Source of the DNA: Streptomyces katrae
GTDB taxonomy: Bacteria > Actinomycetota > Actinomycetes > Streptomycetales > Streptomycetaceae
Assembly (NCBI RefSeq): GCF_002028425.1
Contig: NZ_CP020042.1
Span: forward strand, 4,997,560-5,061,559
DNA length: 64,000 nucleotides
Direction of reading: 5' to 3'
Shown here: in pieces, positions 24,782 through 34,105 of the stretch
Layout of the letters: every line of letters begins with the position of its first letter
How positions within the stretch are numbered: the first letter of the stretch is position 1
Notes under the pieces: generated by a model
Database searches by the model: none
The model's input: the letters and a program-made list of their open reading frames with translations, nothing else
What the model was told of the DNA's origin: nothing
Made by a program: the position numbers and the translations under genes

Positions 24782-25564
24782 CTACCCGGGGTCGGAAGGC
24801 GTGCGGCGGCGGATGCGGCTGCCCAGCCAGACCAGGGGGTCGTACTTGCGGTCCACGGCCCGCTCCTTCAGCGGGATCAGGGCGTTGTCGGTGATCTTGA
24901 TGCCCTCCGGGCAGACCTCCGTGCAGCACTTGGTGATGTTGCAGTAGCCCAGCCCGTGCTCCTCCTGGGCCGTGCGCTTGCGGTCCAGGCCCGCCTCCTC
25001 GGCCGCGTCCAGGGGGTGCATGTCCAGTTCGGCGACCCGCATCAGGAAGCGGGGACCGGCGAAGGCGGTCTTGTTCTCCTCGTGGTCGCGCACCACGTGG
25101 CAGGTGTCCTGGCACAGGAAGCACTCGATGCACTTGCGGAACTCCTGCGAGCGTTCCACGTCCACCTGCTGCATCCGGTACTCGCCCGGCGCCAGCCCGG
25201 CCGGCGGTACGAACGCGGGGACCGACCGTGCCTTCTCGTAGTTGAAGGACACGTCCGTCACCAGGTCCCGCACCACCGGGAAGGCCCGCAGCGGGGTGAT
25301 CGTGACCGTCTCGGCCCGGTCGAAGACCGACATGCGGGTCATGCACATCAGCCGCGGCCGCCCGTTGATCTCCGCGCTGCACGACCCGCACTTGCCCGCC
25401 TTGCAGTTCCAGCGCACCGCCAGGTCCGGGGCCTGGGTGGCCTGGAGCCGGTGGACGATGTCCAGGACCACCTCGCCGTCGTGCACCTCGACGGTGAAGT
25501 CCCGCAGGTCCCCGCCCTCCGCGTCGCCCCGCCAGACCCGGAAGCGGGCGTCGTAGGTGGTCAT
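24782..25564 (-). CDS. sdhB: Succinate dehydrogenase iron-sulfur subunit (Sdh1 type)
   Basis: 260 residues. The [2Fe-2S] motif CKAGKCGSCSAEI lies near residue 54, with the fourth Cys in RLMCMTRM; CIECFLCQDTC (near 145) and CNITKCCTEVCPEG (near 210) provide ligands for the [4Fe-4S] and [3Fe-4S] clusters. It passes electrons from SdhA to the membrane quinone site. Its ATG overlaps the sdhA stop (ATGA). From memory the three-gene layout and sequence style match mycobacterial Sdh1 (Rv0247c-Rv0249c) rather than the four-gene sdhCDAB operon. Confidence 0.95.
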   Translation of the reverse strand: MTTYDARFRVWRGDAEGGDLRDFTVEVHDGEVVLDIVHRLQATQAPDLAVRWNCKAGKCGSCSAEINGRPRLMCMTRMSVFDRAETVTITPLRAFPVVRDLVTDVSFNYEKARSVPAFVPPAGLAPGEYRMQQVDVERSQEFRKCIECFLCQDTCHVVRDHEENKTAFAGPRFLMRVAELDMHPLDAAEEAGLDRKRTAQEEHGLGYCNITKCCTEVCPEGIKITDNALIPLKERAVDRKYDPLVWLGSRIRRRTPSDPG

Positions 25565-27462
25565 CCGTAGAGCTCCTCTTCGGCCAGGTACTTGGCCAGC
25601 TCGTCCTTCTCGAACAGCGCCAGCAGGTCGGGTCGGATGGGCTCGGTCCGTACGCGTTCCAGGGCGATCCGGTCGGCGGCGGGGTCGGCGGGGGCCGGAT
25701 CGACCGGCCGGCACAGCAGGTTCACCGGCCGCCACTCCCGCTCCATCGCCGGGCGGTCCTCGCGGGTGTGCCCGCCCCGGCTCTCGGTGCGCTCCAGGGC
25801 CGCCCGGGCCACGCACTCGCTGACCAGCAGCATGTTCCGCAGGTCCAGCGCGAGGTGCCAGCCCGGGTTGAACTGCCGGTGCCCCTCGACCCCGGCGCGG
25901 GCGGCCCTGGCGCGCAGGCCGGCGAGCCGCTGCAGGGCCTCGGCCATCTCGGCCTCGCGGCGGATGATGCCGACCAGGTCGTTCATGGTCGTCTGGAGCT
26001 CCTGGTGGAGCGTGTACGGGTTCTCCGCGCCCTCGTCGGCGTGGAAGGGGGCCAGTGCCTCGGCGGCGGCCGCGTCGATCTGCTCCTGCGAGACCGCCGG
26101 GCGCTCCCCGCCGGCCGCCGCGTGCCCGGCCGCGTGGAGCCCGGCCCGCCGGCCGAAGACCAGCAGGTCGGAGAGGGAGTTGCCGCCGAGCCGGTTCGAG
26201 CCGTGCATCCCGCCCGCGACCTCCCCGGCCGCGAACAGCCCCGGCACCCCGACGGTGGCGGCGGTGTCGGAGTCCACCGCGATCCCGCCCATCACGTAGT
26301 GGCAGGTCGGCCCGACCTCCATCGGTTCGGCGGTGATGTCCACGTCCGCCAGCTCCTTGAACTGGTGGTACATCGACGGCAGCCGCCGTTTGATCTTCTC
26401 GGCCGGCATCCGGGTGGACACGTCCAGGAACACCCCGCCGTGCGGGGAGCCGCGGCCGGCCTTCACCTCGGCGTTGATGGCCCGGGCGACCTCGTCGCGG
26501 GGCAGCAGCTCGGGCGGGCGCCGGTTGTTGTCCGGGTCCTCGTACCAGCGGTCTCCCTCCTCCTCCGTCTCGGCGTACTTCTCCTTGAAGACGTCCGGGA
26601 CGTAGTCGAACATGAACCGCTTGCCCTCGCTGTTGCGCAGCACCCCGCCGTCGCCGCGCACCGATTCCGTGACGAGGATGCCCTTCACGGACGGGGGCCA
26701 GACCATGCCCGTGGGGTGGAACTGCACGAACTCCATGTTGAGCAGCGGCGCCCCCGCGAGCAGGGCCAGCGCGTGGCCGTCGCCGGTGTACTCCCAGGAG
26801 TTGGAGGTGGTCTTGAAGGACTTGCCGATCCCGCCCGTGGCCAGCACCACCGCCGGGGCCTCCAGGACGAAGAAGCGGCCGGTCTCGCGTTCGTAGCAGA
26901 AGGTGCCCGCGACCCGGTCCCCGTCCTTGAGCACCCGTGTGACCGTGCACTCCTGGAAGACCTTGAGCCGGGCCTCGTGGTCCCCGTGCTCCCGGAAGTC
27001 CTCCTGCTGGAGCTGGACGATCTTCTGCTGGAGGGTGCGGATCAGTTCCAGGCCGGTGCGGTCGCCGACGTGTGCCAGGCGCGGGTACTCGTGGCCGCCG
27101 AAGTTGCGCTGGGAGATCCTTCCGTCGGGGGTCCGGTCGAAGAGCGCGCCCCAGGTCTCCAGTTCCCACACCCGGTCCGGGGCCTCCTTGGCGTGCAGCT
27201 CGGCCATCCGCCACTGGTTGAGGAACTTCCCGCCGCGCATGGTGTCGCGGAAGTGGACCTGCCAGTTGTCATGCGCGTTGGCGTTGCCCATGGACGCGGC
27301 GATCCCGCCCTCCGCCATGACGGTGTGCGCCTTGCCGAAGAGGGACTTGCAGATCACCGCGGTGCGGGCGCCCCGCTCCCGGGCCTCGATCGCGGCCCGC
27401 AGCCCGGCACCGCCCGCACCGACCACGACCACGTCCCACTGCTGCCGGTCGACTTCGGTCAT
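25561..27462 (-). CDS. sdhA: Succinate dehydrogenase/fumarate reductase flavoprotein subunit
   Basis: 633 residues. The FAD-binding GAGGAGLRAAIEARERGA sits at about residues 16-33, and AHTVMAEGGIAASMGN contains the usual flavin-linkage region His-Thr. Further conserved blocks are MEFVQFHPTGM, and GSNRLGGNSLSDLLVFGRRAG. It oxidises succinate to fumarate in the TCA cycle, docked on SdhB at the inner membrane face. It lies between sdhC (one base upstream of its ATG at 27462) and sdhB, so all three are translated together. Confidence 0.97.
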   Translation of the reverse strand: MTEVDRQQWDVVVVGAGGAGLRAAIEARERGARTAVICKSLFGKAHTVMAEGGIAASMGNANAHDNWQVHFRDTMRGGKFLNQWRMAELHAKEAPDRVWELETWGALFDRTPDGRISQRNFGGHEYPRLAHVGDRTGLELIRTLQQKIVQLQQEDFREHGDHEARLKVFQECTVTRVLKDGDRVAGTFCYERETGRFFVLEAPAVVLATGGIGKSFKTTSNSWEYTGDGHALALLAGAPLLNMEFVQFHPTGMVWPPSVKGILVTESVRGDGGVLRNSEGKRFMFDYVPDVFKEKYAETEEEGDRWYEDPDNNRRPPELLPRDEVARAINAEVKAGRGSPHGGVFLDVSTRMPAEKIKRRLPSMYHQFKELADVDITAEPMEVGPTCHYVMGGIAVDSDTAATVGVPGLFAAGEVAGGMHGSNRLGGNSLSDLLVFGRRAGLHAAGHAAAGGERPAVSQEQIDAAAAEALAPFHADEGAENPYTLHQELQTTMNDLVGIIRREAEMAEALQRLAGLRARAARAGVEGHRQFNPGWHLALDLRNMLLVSECVARAALERTESRGGHTREDRPAMEREWRPVNLLCRPVDPAPADPAADRIALERVRTEPIRPDLLALFEKDELAKYLAEEELYG

Positions 27463-27463
27463 G

Positions 27464-28288
27464 TCAGAAGATCCTCGGGTCGGTGAAGGTGCCGGTGGCC
27501 AGCAGGTACACGTAGAAGTCGCACAGGGCCACGCTGATCAGGGAGGCCCAGGCGAGCTGCATGTGGCGGGTGTTGAGCCGGCCGGCCCAGCTCCACAGGC
27601 GGTAGCGCACGGGGTGCGCGGAGAAGTGCTTGAGGCGGCCGCCCATGATGTGCCGGCACGAGTGGCAGGAGAGGGTGTAGGCCCAGATGAGCGTGATGTT
27701 GACCAGGAACAGCAGGGTTCCGAGGCCCATGTGCCCCCACGCGTAGTGCCCGTCGCGGAAGGTCAGCACGGTGTCGTACGTCAGGATCCCCGCGACCGGG
27801 ACCGCCGCGTAGAAGAAGTAGCGGTGCGCGTTCTGCAGGACCAGCGGGAAGCGGGTCTCGCCCGTGTACCCGGTGTGCGGCTCCGCGACCGCGCAGGCGG
27901 GCGGTGAGGCCCAGAAGCCGCGGTAGTAGGCCTTGCGGTAGTAGTAGCAGGTCAGCCGGAAGCCGAGGGGGAAGACCAGGATCAGCAGGGCGGGGGACAG
28001 GCCCCACCAGCTGCCGAACAGGTCGAGGTTGGGGCCGCCGCGCATCGTCTCGCAGTTCTCCGCCAGGCAGGGGGAGTAGAACGGGGAGACGTAGGGGGCC
28101 GCGTAGTAGTGGGCGTTCGCGAACGCCCGCCAGGTCGAGTAGACGACGAAGGCGAGCAGCCCGGCCGCGGTGCCGGCGGGGGCCAGCCACCACCGGTCGG
28201 TCCGCAGGTGCCGGGCCGTGATCGCGGCCCGGGAGGGGGAGTGGACCCCGCCGGGCCGTTGCTGGGCTGGTTCCGTGCCTGTGGCCAA
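27464..28288 (-). CDS. sdhC: Succinate dehydrogenase membrane anchor subunit
   Basis: 274 residues from a TTG at 28288; GGAG six bases upstream supports this start. Five or so hydrophobic segments are visible (PAGTAAGLLAFVVYSTWRAF, LSPALLILVFPLGFRL, YFFYAAVPVAGILTYDTVL, GTLLFLVNITLIWAYTLSC, WASLISVALCDFYVYLLA). Cys-rich loops (SPCLAENCETMRGG, CHSCRHIMGG) and conserved His are typical of the single-chain Sdh1-type anchor. It holds SdhAB at the membrane and passes electrons to menaquinone. First gene of the operon. Confidence 0.92.
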   Translation of the reverse strand: MATGTEPAQQRPGGVHSPSRAAITARHLRTDRWWLAPAGTAAGLLAFVVYSTWRAFANAHYYAAPYVSPFYSPCLAENCETMRGGPNLDLFGSWWGLSPALLILVFPLGFRLTCYYYRKAYYRGFWASPPACAVAEPHTGYTGETRFPLVLQNAHRYFFYAAVPVAGILTYDTVLTFRDGHYAWGHMGLGTLLFLVNITLIWAYTLSCHSCRHIMGGRLKHFSAHPVRYRLWSWAGRLNTRHMQLAWASLISVALCDFYVYLLATGTFTDPRIF

Positions 28289-28328
28289 GGAGAACTCCGG
28301 TTGGAGTGTGATGAGGGGTGGCCCAGGA

Positions 28329-28354
28329 GGCCCGGCCGCTCGCGCGGCCGGGCC
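28329..28354 (-). terminator. Terminator between the small coiled-coil gene and sdhC
   Basis: Perfect 11-bp arms at 28329-28339 and 28344-28354 with a 4-nt loop. Located downstream of the minus-strand gene at 28393, it suggests the sdh operon has its own promoter in 28289-28328 or is only partly read through. Confidence 0.65.
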
Positions 28355-28392
28355 AGATGGGAGTGGATGCCGAAGGTGGCCGGTGCCGGGTC

Positions 28393-28617
28393 TCAGGGGG
28401 CGCGGCGGTCGCGGACGCCGAGGCCTTCGTCGTCGGTGTCCGTCCACTTGGACTGGTCGTAGGGGGTGTCCGGGACGGTGACCATCCCGGCCGGGCCGGA
28501 GGGCTTGGGGGCGGCGGCCGGCGACTGCCGGGCGACGTCCTGCTCCAGCCGTTCCACCGATCGGACCAGCTCGTTCAGGTTGCGTCGTACAGCGGTCAGA
28601 TCGTCTTGCAGGGACAT
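28393..28617 (-). CDS. Small coiled-coil protein of unknown function
   Basis: 74 residues starting MSLQDDLTAVRRNLNELVRSVERLEQD, a clear heptad-type helix over the first 30 residues; the rest is Pro/Ala-rich and acidic, ending GLGVRDRRAP. No signal peptide or membrane segment. Not recognised as a named family; its codon use and clean start suggest it is real. It lies upstream of sdhC on the same strand but is separated by a terminator. Confidence 0.65.
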   Translation of the reverse strand: MSLQDDLTAVRRNLNELVRSVERLEQDVARQSPAAAPKPSGPAGMVTVPDTPYDQSKWTDTDDEGLGVRDRRAP

Positions 28618-28974
28618 GACGTGACCTCACTTCCGCGGGGGTGCGGTGGCAACGCTCACGGGCGCCTGCGAGTGTCGCGCCTCCCGTCCCCGGTTGTGAA
28701 GGGACGTGCAGCGATTCCGGGCGCGCAGGCGCAAACCGTGCGCCCCTCCCTGCCCCCATTTTCATCCCTCGAACGAGGGAACGCTCGCTCGGGCCGCAAC
28801 CGGGATTGGTCCGCACGGGTGGGGTTCGCGGCGTGGCGCGGGTCCGCTCCGGAGGACCCGGCGGGCTGTCGATTTCAGTGGATTCCGGCACCAGTGTGAT
28901 CAGCTCCATATACCGCCGAACGTGATCAAGACCCCTCTTTCACGGCTCCACGCCCCGCCCCGGAGGTACCACCC
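28618..28974. other. Divergent intergenic region with a palindrome at 28765-28780
   Basis: 357 bases between two divergent genes, without a credible coding region. TCCCTCG at 28765-28771 and CGAGGGA at 28774-28780 make a 16-bp inverted repeat with a 2-base centre, a possible operator. GGAGG for the lipoprotein gene lies just before its ATG. Confidence 0.5.
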
Positions 28975-31416
28975 ATGACCCAGAGAACGCGCAGGTCCTT
29001 GGCGCTCCTCACCTCGGGAGTCCTTGCACTGCCGCTCCTCGCGGGCTGCGGGGCGGGCGACGACGACGGCGGGCCGGCCGCCGCCGGACCGGACATCGCG
29101 CTGACGGCCCGCGAGCAGGTCGCCGACGGCGGGGTCCTGCGCTGGGCGGTGGACTCCCTGCCGGAGACCCTCAACAGCTTCCAGGCCGACGCGGACGCCA
29201 CCACCAGCCGGATCGCGGGGGCGGTGCTGCCCCAGCTGTTCACGCTGGACGCCAAGGGGCGGCCGGTGGCCAATCCCGACTACCTGGAGAAGGCCGAGGT
29301 CGTCCAGCGCGAGCCCAAGCAGGTCGTGCTGTACCGGCTGAACCAGAAGGCGGTGTGGAGCGACGGGCGGGAGATCGGCGCCCCCGACTTCGTGGCGCAG
29401 TGGCGGGCCCTGAGCGGCAAGGACTCGGCGTACTGGACGGCCCGCAACGCCGGCTACGAGCGGATCGAGAAGATCGAGCGCGGCAAGTCCGACCTGGAGG
29501 TCAAGGTCACCTTCGTCCGCCCGTACGCGGACTGGCGCTCCCTGTTCAGCCCGCTGTACCCGAAGCAGGTCATGGGCACCCCGGAGGCCTTCAACGAGGG
29601 GGCCCGGGGCGCCCTCAAGGTCACGGCCGGCCCCTTCAGCCTGGGGGCCCTCGACAAGAAGACCGGCACCGCGGCCCTGACCCGCAACCCCCGCTGGTGG
29701 GGCCGGCCCGCCAAGCTGGACACCCTGGTCCTGACGGCGGTCCCCCGGGCCGGCCGCCCGGCGGCGCTGGCCGAGGGGAAGCTGGACCTGGCGGAGATCG
29801 ACCGCGCGGGCGCCGACCGCATCGCCCTCGCCCACCGCGACGGCGGCCGGACCGACGGGAGCCACGGCCCGGGCGCCTCCCTCACCCCGGCGCAGGCCAC
29901 CCTCTCCTGGGCGCTGGCGCACGGCGCGGACGAGGCCAAGGCCAGGGAGGAGCAGGAGAGGCGGCAGAAGAACGCCGAGGCGGTGAAGAAGTACGCGGAC
30001 GAGCAGTCGGCGCTGCGCGGCTTCGAGGTCCGCAAGTCGCTGGAGCCCTCCTACACCCAGCTGGCCATGAACGGGGCGTCCGGCCCGCTGTCCGACGAGC
30101 GGGTGCGCCGGGCCATCGCCCGGGCGCTGGACCGCAAGGAGCTCGCGGAGATCGTCCTCAAGCCGCTCGGCCTGCCGGCGAAGCCGGTCGGCAGCCACCT
30201 GGCCCTGGCCGGGCAGCCGGCGTACGCGGACAACAGCGACGCCCTGGGCGGGCGGGACACGCACGCGGCCCAGGCCCTCCTCGCGGACGCGGGCTGGCGC
30301 AAGGGCGGCAAGCTCACCGAGCCGGACGGGGCGAAGGCGGGCCCGGAGGGCGAGGGGGCGACGGACGACTCCAAGACCCGGGCGGTCGCCAAGCCCGGGC
30401 CGGGCGACGGCACGGGCGACGACGGCCTCTACATCGTGGGCCAGGACGACGGCCGCAACGGCGCCGTGCGCCGGGACCGGCCGGACCGCCGGGCCCGGGC
30501 GGGCCGCCCGGGCACCCCGAGTGCCGGCCCGCACGTCTTCCAGGAGGGCCGGGTCGACTTCGGTGAGCAGCTCGTCGACGAGGGGATCGCCTTCGCCCCG
30601 GGCGGCCTGCGCGCGGGACTCTCGCCGGTGCTGGCCCCGTCCTCCCTGGCCGCCCAGCAGGAGGACGCCCTGCTGACGCAGGCGGGAGCCATCGAGGACG
30701 GCAAGCGCGCGGCGGCCGCGGCCGCGGCCGCGGCGGCGAAGGCGGAGGCGGAGGCCGACGGCGAGGACGCGAAGGAGCCGGCCAAGGAGCCCGCCAGGGC
30801 CACTCCCGCCCCGGCTCCGGCCAAGCAGACCACCCCCCGCACGTCGGGCGCCATGCTCGCCAAGGACGGAAAGCAGCTCAACCTGCGCTTCGTCATGCCG
30901 GCCGGCCCCGGCTCGGAGGCACTGCGCGCGGTCGGCGAGCGGATCTCCCAGACGCTGCGGAAGATCGGCATCAACACCCAGGTGACCAAGGTGCCCGACG
31001 AGAGCTTCTTCAAGGACCACATCGCCTCGGGCCAGTACGACCTGGCCCTGTACTCCTGGCCCGCCACGGCCTTCCCGGCCACCGACGCCCGGCCGATCTT
31101 CGCCAAGCCCGAGCCGGCGGCCGACGGCTCGCTGCTCGTCGAGCAGAACTACACCCGGGTCGGCACCGACCACATCGACCAGCTCTTCGACCAGGCGGCC
31201 GGCGAGCTGGACGAGGGGAAGGCCCGTGACCTGATGCGCAAGGCGGACGCCCGGATCTGGGCCGAGGCCGGCTCGATCCCCCTGTACCAGCGCCCGGAGC
31301 TGGTCGCGGCCAAGCCGGGGCTGGCGAACGCCGGCGCCTTCGGTCTCGGGGCGCCGCGCTTCCAGGACATCGGCTGGAAGAAGCCGCAGGCCGCGAAGGA
31401 GGCGAAGCAGAAGTAG
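28975..31416 (+). CDS. Large family-5 (oligopeptide-type) ABC substrate-binding lipoprotein
   Basis: 813 residues with a lipobox LLAGC (Cys25). The N-terminal lobe begins GGVLRWAVDSLPETLNSFQAD, the hinge region reads SYTQLAMNGASGPLSDERVRRAIARALDRKEL, and the C-terminal lobe DLALYSWPATAFPATDARPIF. Usual members have about 500-700 residues; here a Lys/Glu-rich helix (about 320-345) and a low-complexity charged segment (about 445-640, with an Ala run near 580) are inserted. No permease or ATPase genes adjoin it, so it is an orphan binding protein, perhaps feeding the peptide importers downstream. Function as peptide binder is inferred. Confidence 0.85.
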   Translation: MTQRTRRSLALLTSGVLALPLLAGCGAGDDDGGPAAAGPDIALTAREQVADGGVLRWAVDSLPETLNSFQADADATTSRIAGAVLPQLFTLDAKGRPVANPDYLEKAEVVQREPKQVVLYRLNQKAVWSDGREIGAPDFVAQWRALSGKDSAYWTARNAGYERIEKIERGKSDLEVKVTFVRPYADWRSLFSPLYPKQVMGTPEAFNEGARGALKVTAGPFSLGALDKKTGTAALTRNPRWWGRPAKLDTLVLTAVPRAGRPAALAEGKLDLAEIDRAGADRIALAHRDGGRTDGSHGPGASLTPAQATLSWALAHGADEAKAREEQERRQKNAEAVKKYADEQSALRGFEVRKSLEPSYTQLAMNGASGPLSDERVRRAIARALDRKELAEIVLKPLGLPAKPVGSHLALAGQPAYADNSDALGGRDTHAAQALLADAGWRKGGKLTEPDGAKAGPEGEGATDDSKTRAVAKPGPGDGTGDDGLYIVGQDDGRNGAVRRDRPDRRARAGRPGTPSAGPHVFQEGRVDFGEQLVDEGIAFAPGGLRAGLSPVLAPSSLAAQQEDALLTQAGAIEDGKRAAAAAAAAAAKAEAEADGEDAKEPAKEPARATPAPAPAKQTTPRTSGAMLAKDGKQLNLRFVMPAGPGSEALRAVGERISQTLRKIGINTQVTKVPDESFFKDHIASGQYDLALYSWPATAFPATDARPIFAKPEPAADGSLLVEQNYTRVGTDHIDQLFDQAAGELDEGKARDLMRKADARIWAEAGSIPLYQRPELVAAKPGLANAGAFGLGAPRFQDIGWKKPQAAKEAKQK

Positions 31417-31776
31417 CCGGTGGCCGGAAGACGCCCGGCGAAGAAGTGGTGAAAAAACGGGGCCTGTCGGGTTGACCCGCGGGTAGCAAGCTCAGAAGTG
31501 ACTCAAGTTCCTTGCCCGCCGGATGCCCGGCGGGCAAGGTCGTGCGTACCCGTTGACCCGCAGGAACACACGTCCCCACCCAGTAGCGCAGACGGCCGGG
31601 AGCCCCCACCCACACCCCGGCCGTCCTCAGTCGTCCGGCCCCTTGACAGACCCCCGGCAGGCGGTTCCCGCCGATCGACGTACGATGGGGTAAGGCCGTG
31701 GCAGGTTTCCGCCCGGTCGAGGCGCGCGTGCCAGGCCGTACGCGACGCCATCCACGATCCCGGGAGAAGCGCCGAA
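31417..31776. other. Intergenic region before typA
   Basis: 360 bases without a convincing gene. It holds the terminator at 31510-31539, two copies of GTTGACCCGC (31472 and 31552), a TTGACA at 31643-31648, and the typA ribosome site GGGAGAAG. The TTGACA lacks a well-spaced -10 element, so the promoter position is unresolved. Confidence 0.5.
31510..31539 (+). terminator. Terminator after the large lipoprotein gene
   Basis: Perfect 13-bp arms at 31510-31522 and 31527-31539 with loop ATGC. Confidence 0.8.
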
Positions 31777-33681
31777 GTGCCCACGCGCCACGACATCCGT
31801 AACGTCGCCATCGTCGCCCACGTCGACCATGGCAAGACGACCATCGTCGATGCCATGCTCAAGCAGGCCGGTGCCTTCGCCGCCCACCAGCAGCTCGACG
31901 ACCGCATGATGGACTCGAACGACCTGGAGCGTGAGAAGGGCATCACGATCCTCGCCAAGAACACGGCGGTGAAGTACCACCCCAAGGACGGCGGGGCGCC
32001 CATCACGATCAACATCATCGACACCCCCGGCCACGCCGACTTCGGTGGTGAGGTCGAGCGCGGTCTGTCGATGGTGGACGCCGTCGTCCTGCTGGTCGAC
32101 GCCTCCGAGGGTCCGCTGCCCCAGACCCGCTTCGTGCTCCGCAAGGCCCTCCAGGCCCGGATGCCCGTCATCCTCTGCATCAACAAGACGGACCGCCCGG
32201 ACTCCCGGATCGACGAGGTCGTCAACGAGACCTACGACCTGTTCCTGGACCTGGACGCGGACGAGGACCAGATCGAGTTCCCGATCGTCTACGCCTGCGG
32301 CCGTGACGGCGTCGCCTCGCTGACCAAGCCGGAGGACGGCACCGTCCCCGCGGACAGCGACAACCTGGAGCCGTTCTTCTCCACCATCCTGGAGCACGTC
32401 CCGGCCCCGACGTACGAGGAGGACGCGCCGCTCCAGGCCCACGTCACCAACCTCGACGCCGACAACTTCCTCGGCCGCATCGCGCTGCTCCGCGTCGAGC
32501 AGGGCGAGCTGCGCAAGGGCCAGACCGTCGCGTGGATCAAGCGTGACGGCACGGTCTCCAACGTCCGCATCACCGAGCTGATGATGACCGAGGCGCTCAC
32601 CCGCAAGCCGGCCGAGGTGGCCGGCCCCGGTGACATCTGCGCCGTCGCCGGTATCCCCGACATCATGATCGGCGAGACCCTGGCCGACCCGGAGAACCCG
32701 ATCGCGCTGCCGCTGATCACGGTGGACGAGCCGGCCATCTCCATGGTCATCGGCACCAACACCTCCCCGCTGGTCGGCCGCGGCGGCACCGGCAAGGGCG
32801 CGGACGCGAAGGCCGCGGTCAAGGACCGCAAGGTCACCGCCCGCCAGGTCAAGGACCGTCTGGACCGCGAGCTGATCGGTAACGTCTCGCTGCGCGTCCT
32901 GGACACCGAGCGCCCGGACGCCTGGGAGGTCCAGGGCCGCGGTGAGCTCGCGCTGGCCATCCTGGTCGAGCAGATGCGCCGCGAGGGCTTCGAGCTGACC
33001 ATCGGCAAGCCGCAGGTCGTCACCAAGGAGATCGACGGCAAGACCTACGAGCCCGTCGAGCGCATGACGATCGACGTGCCCGAGGAGCACATGGGTGCCG
33101 TCACCCAGCTCATGGGCGTCCGCAAGGGCCGCATGGACAACATGTCGAACCACGGCTCCGGCTGGGTGCGCATGGAGTTCGTCGTCCCGTCCCGCGGCCT
33201 CATCGGCTTCCGTACGGAGTTCCTGACCCAGACCCGCGGCACCGGCATCGGCCACTCGATCCACGAGGGTCACGAGCCGTGGTTCGGCAACCTGCAGACC
33301 CGCAATAACGGTTCGCTGGTCGCCGACCGCGCCGGCGCGGTCACCGCGTTCGCGATGACCAACCTGCAGGAGCGCGGCGTCCTGTTCACCGACCCCGGCA
33401 CCGAGGTGTACGAGGGCATGATCGTCGGCGAGAACTCGCGCGCCGACGACATGGACGTGAACATCACCAAGGAGAAGAAGCTCACGAACATGCGCTCCTC
33501 CTCGGCCGACTCCTTCGAGGCGATCGTCCCGCCGCGCAAGCTCTCCCTGGAGCAGTCCCTGGAGTTCTGCCGCGACGACGAGTGCGTCGAGGTGACCCCG
33601 GAGGCCGTGCGCATCCGCAAGGTCGTCCTGGACCAGAAGGAGCGCTCGCGCACCGCTTCGCGGGCCAAGTCGGCCAAGTAG
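31777..33681 (+). CDS. typA: Translational GTPase TypA/BipA
   Basis: 634 residues from the GTG at 31777 with GGGAGAAG eight bases before it; a longer open frame upstream covers the terminator and is rejected. Motifs: G1 AHVDHGKTT (about 14-22), the G2 region with REKGITI, G3 DTPGHAD, G4 NKTD. Further on come EF-G-like domains and the TypA-specific C-terminus (ADDMDVNITKEKKLTNMRSS). TypA binds the ribosome and helps assembly and translation under stress or cold. Single gene, bounded by terminators on both sides. Confidence 0.97.
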   Translation: MPTRHDIRNVAIVAHVDHGKTTIVDAMLKQAGAFAAHQQLDDRMMDSNDLEREKGITILAKNTAVKYHPKDGGAPITINIIDTPGHADFGGEVERGLSMVDAVVLLVDASEGPLPQTRFVLRKALQARMPVILCINKTDRPDSRIDEVVNETYDLFLDLDADEDQIEFPIVYACGRDGVASLTKPEDGTVPADSDNLEPFFSTILEHVPAPTYEEDAPLQAHVTNLDADNFLGRIALLRVEQGELRKGQTVAWIKRDGTVSNVRITELMMTEALTRKPAEVAGPGDICAVAGIPDIMIGETLADPENPIALPLITVDEPAISMVIGTNTSPLVGRGGTGKGADAKAAVKDRKVTARQVKDRLDRELIGNVSLRVLDTERPDAWEVQGRGELALAILVEQMRREGFELTIGKPQVVTKEIDGKTYEPVERMTIDVPEEHMGAVTQLMGVRKGRMDNMSNHGSGWVRMEFVVPSRGLIGFRTEFLTQTRGTGIGHSIHEGHEPWFGNLQTRNNGSLVADRAGAVTAFAMTNLQERGVLFTDPGTEVYEGMIVGENSRADDMDVNITKEKKLTNMRSSSADSFEAIVPPRKLSLEQSLEFCRDDECVEVTPEAVRIRKVVLDQKERSRTASRAKSAK

Positions 33682-33719
33682 GACGCGAGTAGGCTTCTGG
33701 CCGAAACGCATACCTTCGG

Positions 33720-33764
33720 CGACGGCCCCTCCCTGCACCGGACCGGTGCGGGGAGGGGCCGTCG
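33720..33764 (+). terminator. Strong typA terminator
   Basis: Long near-perfect inverted repeat: CGACGGCCCCTCCC at 33720-33733 pairs with the mirror half ending at 33764, and an inner GCACCGG/CCGGTGC extends the stem. CCGTTTG follows. Confidence 0.85.
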
Positions 33765-33868
33765 CCGTTTGTCAAACGGATTGTGTCGCTCGTGTGTCCG
33801 CATACCGACCGTGACACTCCGGAAGATGAACTAACCGTCCGTTTCGCACGTGTCTGTCTCCTATCTGT

Positions 33869-33899
33869 TTGTCCGGATTTCGGGTTTTCGCCATAGGGT
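33869..33899 (+). promoter_or_regulatory. Putative promoter of the bldK-like operon
   Basis: TTGTCC at 33869-33874 and TAGGGT at 33894-33899 with 19-bp spacing (or CATAGG with 17 bp). CATAGGGTGA also precedes the third binding-protein gene (42967-42976). An inverted repeat ACCAC/GTGGT lies at 33917-33932, just inside the transcript. Confidence 0.45.
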
Positions 33900-33939
33900 G
33901 ATGTTGTGAAAACGAGACCACTTAACTGTGGTTTACGGT

Positions 33940-34105
33940 CTGGGCGTCCCTGAGGATGGCTCCATTGAGCTCGGGTCAATGGGTCACACGCTGTGGGGAG
34001 CGTCGACTCACGAGCACACACGACGGGACCGGATTTCGCTGTCAGGGGTGTCAGCGGGGGACGGGCCCACATCATCGACAGTGACTCCTGAGGAGGCTAT
34101 TACCC
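33940..34105 (+). promoter_or_regulatory. Leader region A, shared with the orphan binding-protein gene
   Basis: The leader before the first binding-protein gene resembles 40143-40253. Shared parts are a block from GGGCGTCCC to ACGAGCAC (including CGCT-GTGGGG-AGCG, a small stem-loop) and a block from ATCGACAGTGACTCCTGAGG to the start codon. This copy has about 55 extra bases (about 34018-34072). TGAGGAGG is the ribosome site. The expected untranslated leader is near 200 bases, long enough to regulate. Confidence 0.6.

Noticed and set aside
30440..30600. Possible local inversion inside the large lipoprotein gene (opposite strand also reads protein-like)
   Set aside because: Third-position GC is higher and more regular in the forward frame, and no inverted repeats mark borders.
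31643..31690. TTGACA plus TACGAT as a typA promoter
   Set aside because: The elements are about 32 bases apart, too far for a standard promoter.
31498..31776. Extended N-terminus of TypA
   Set aside because: It would translate through the terminator at 31510-31539; the conserved protein begins at PTRHDIRNVAI.
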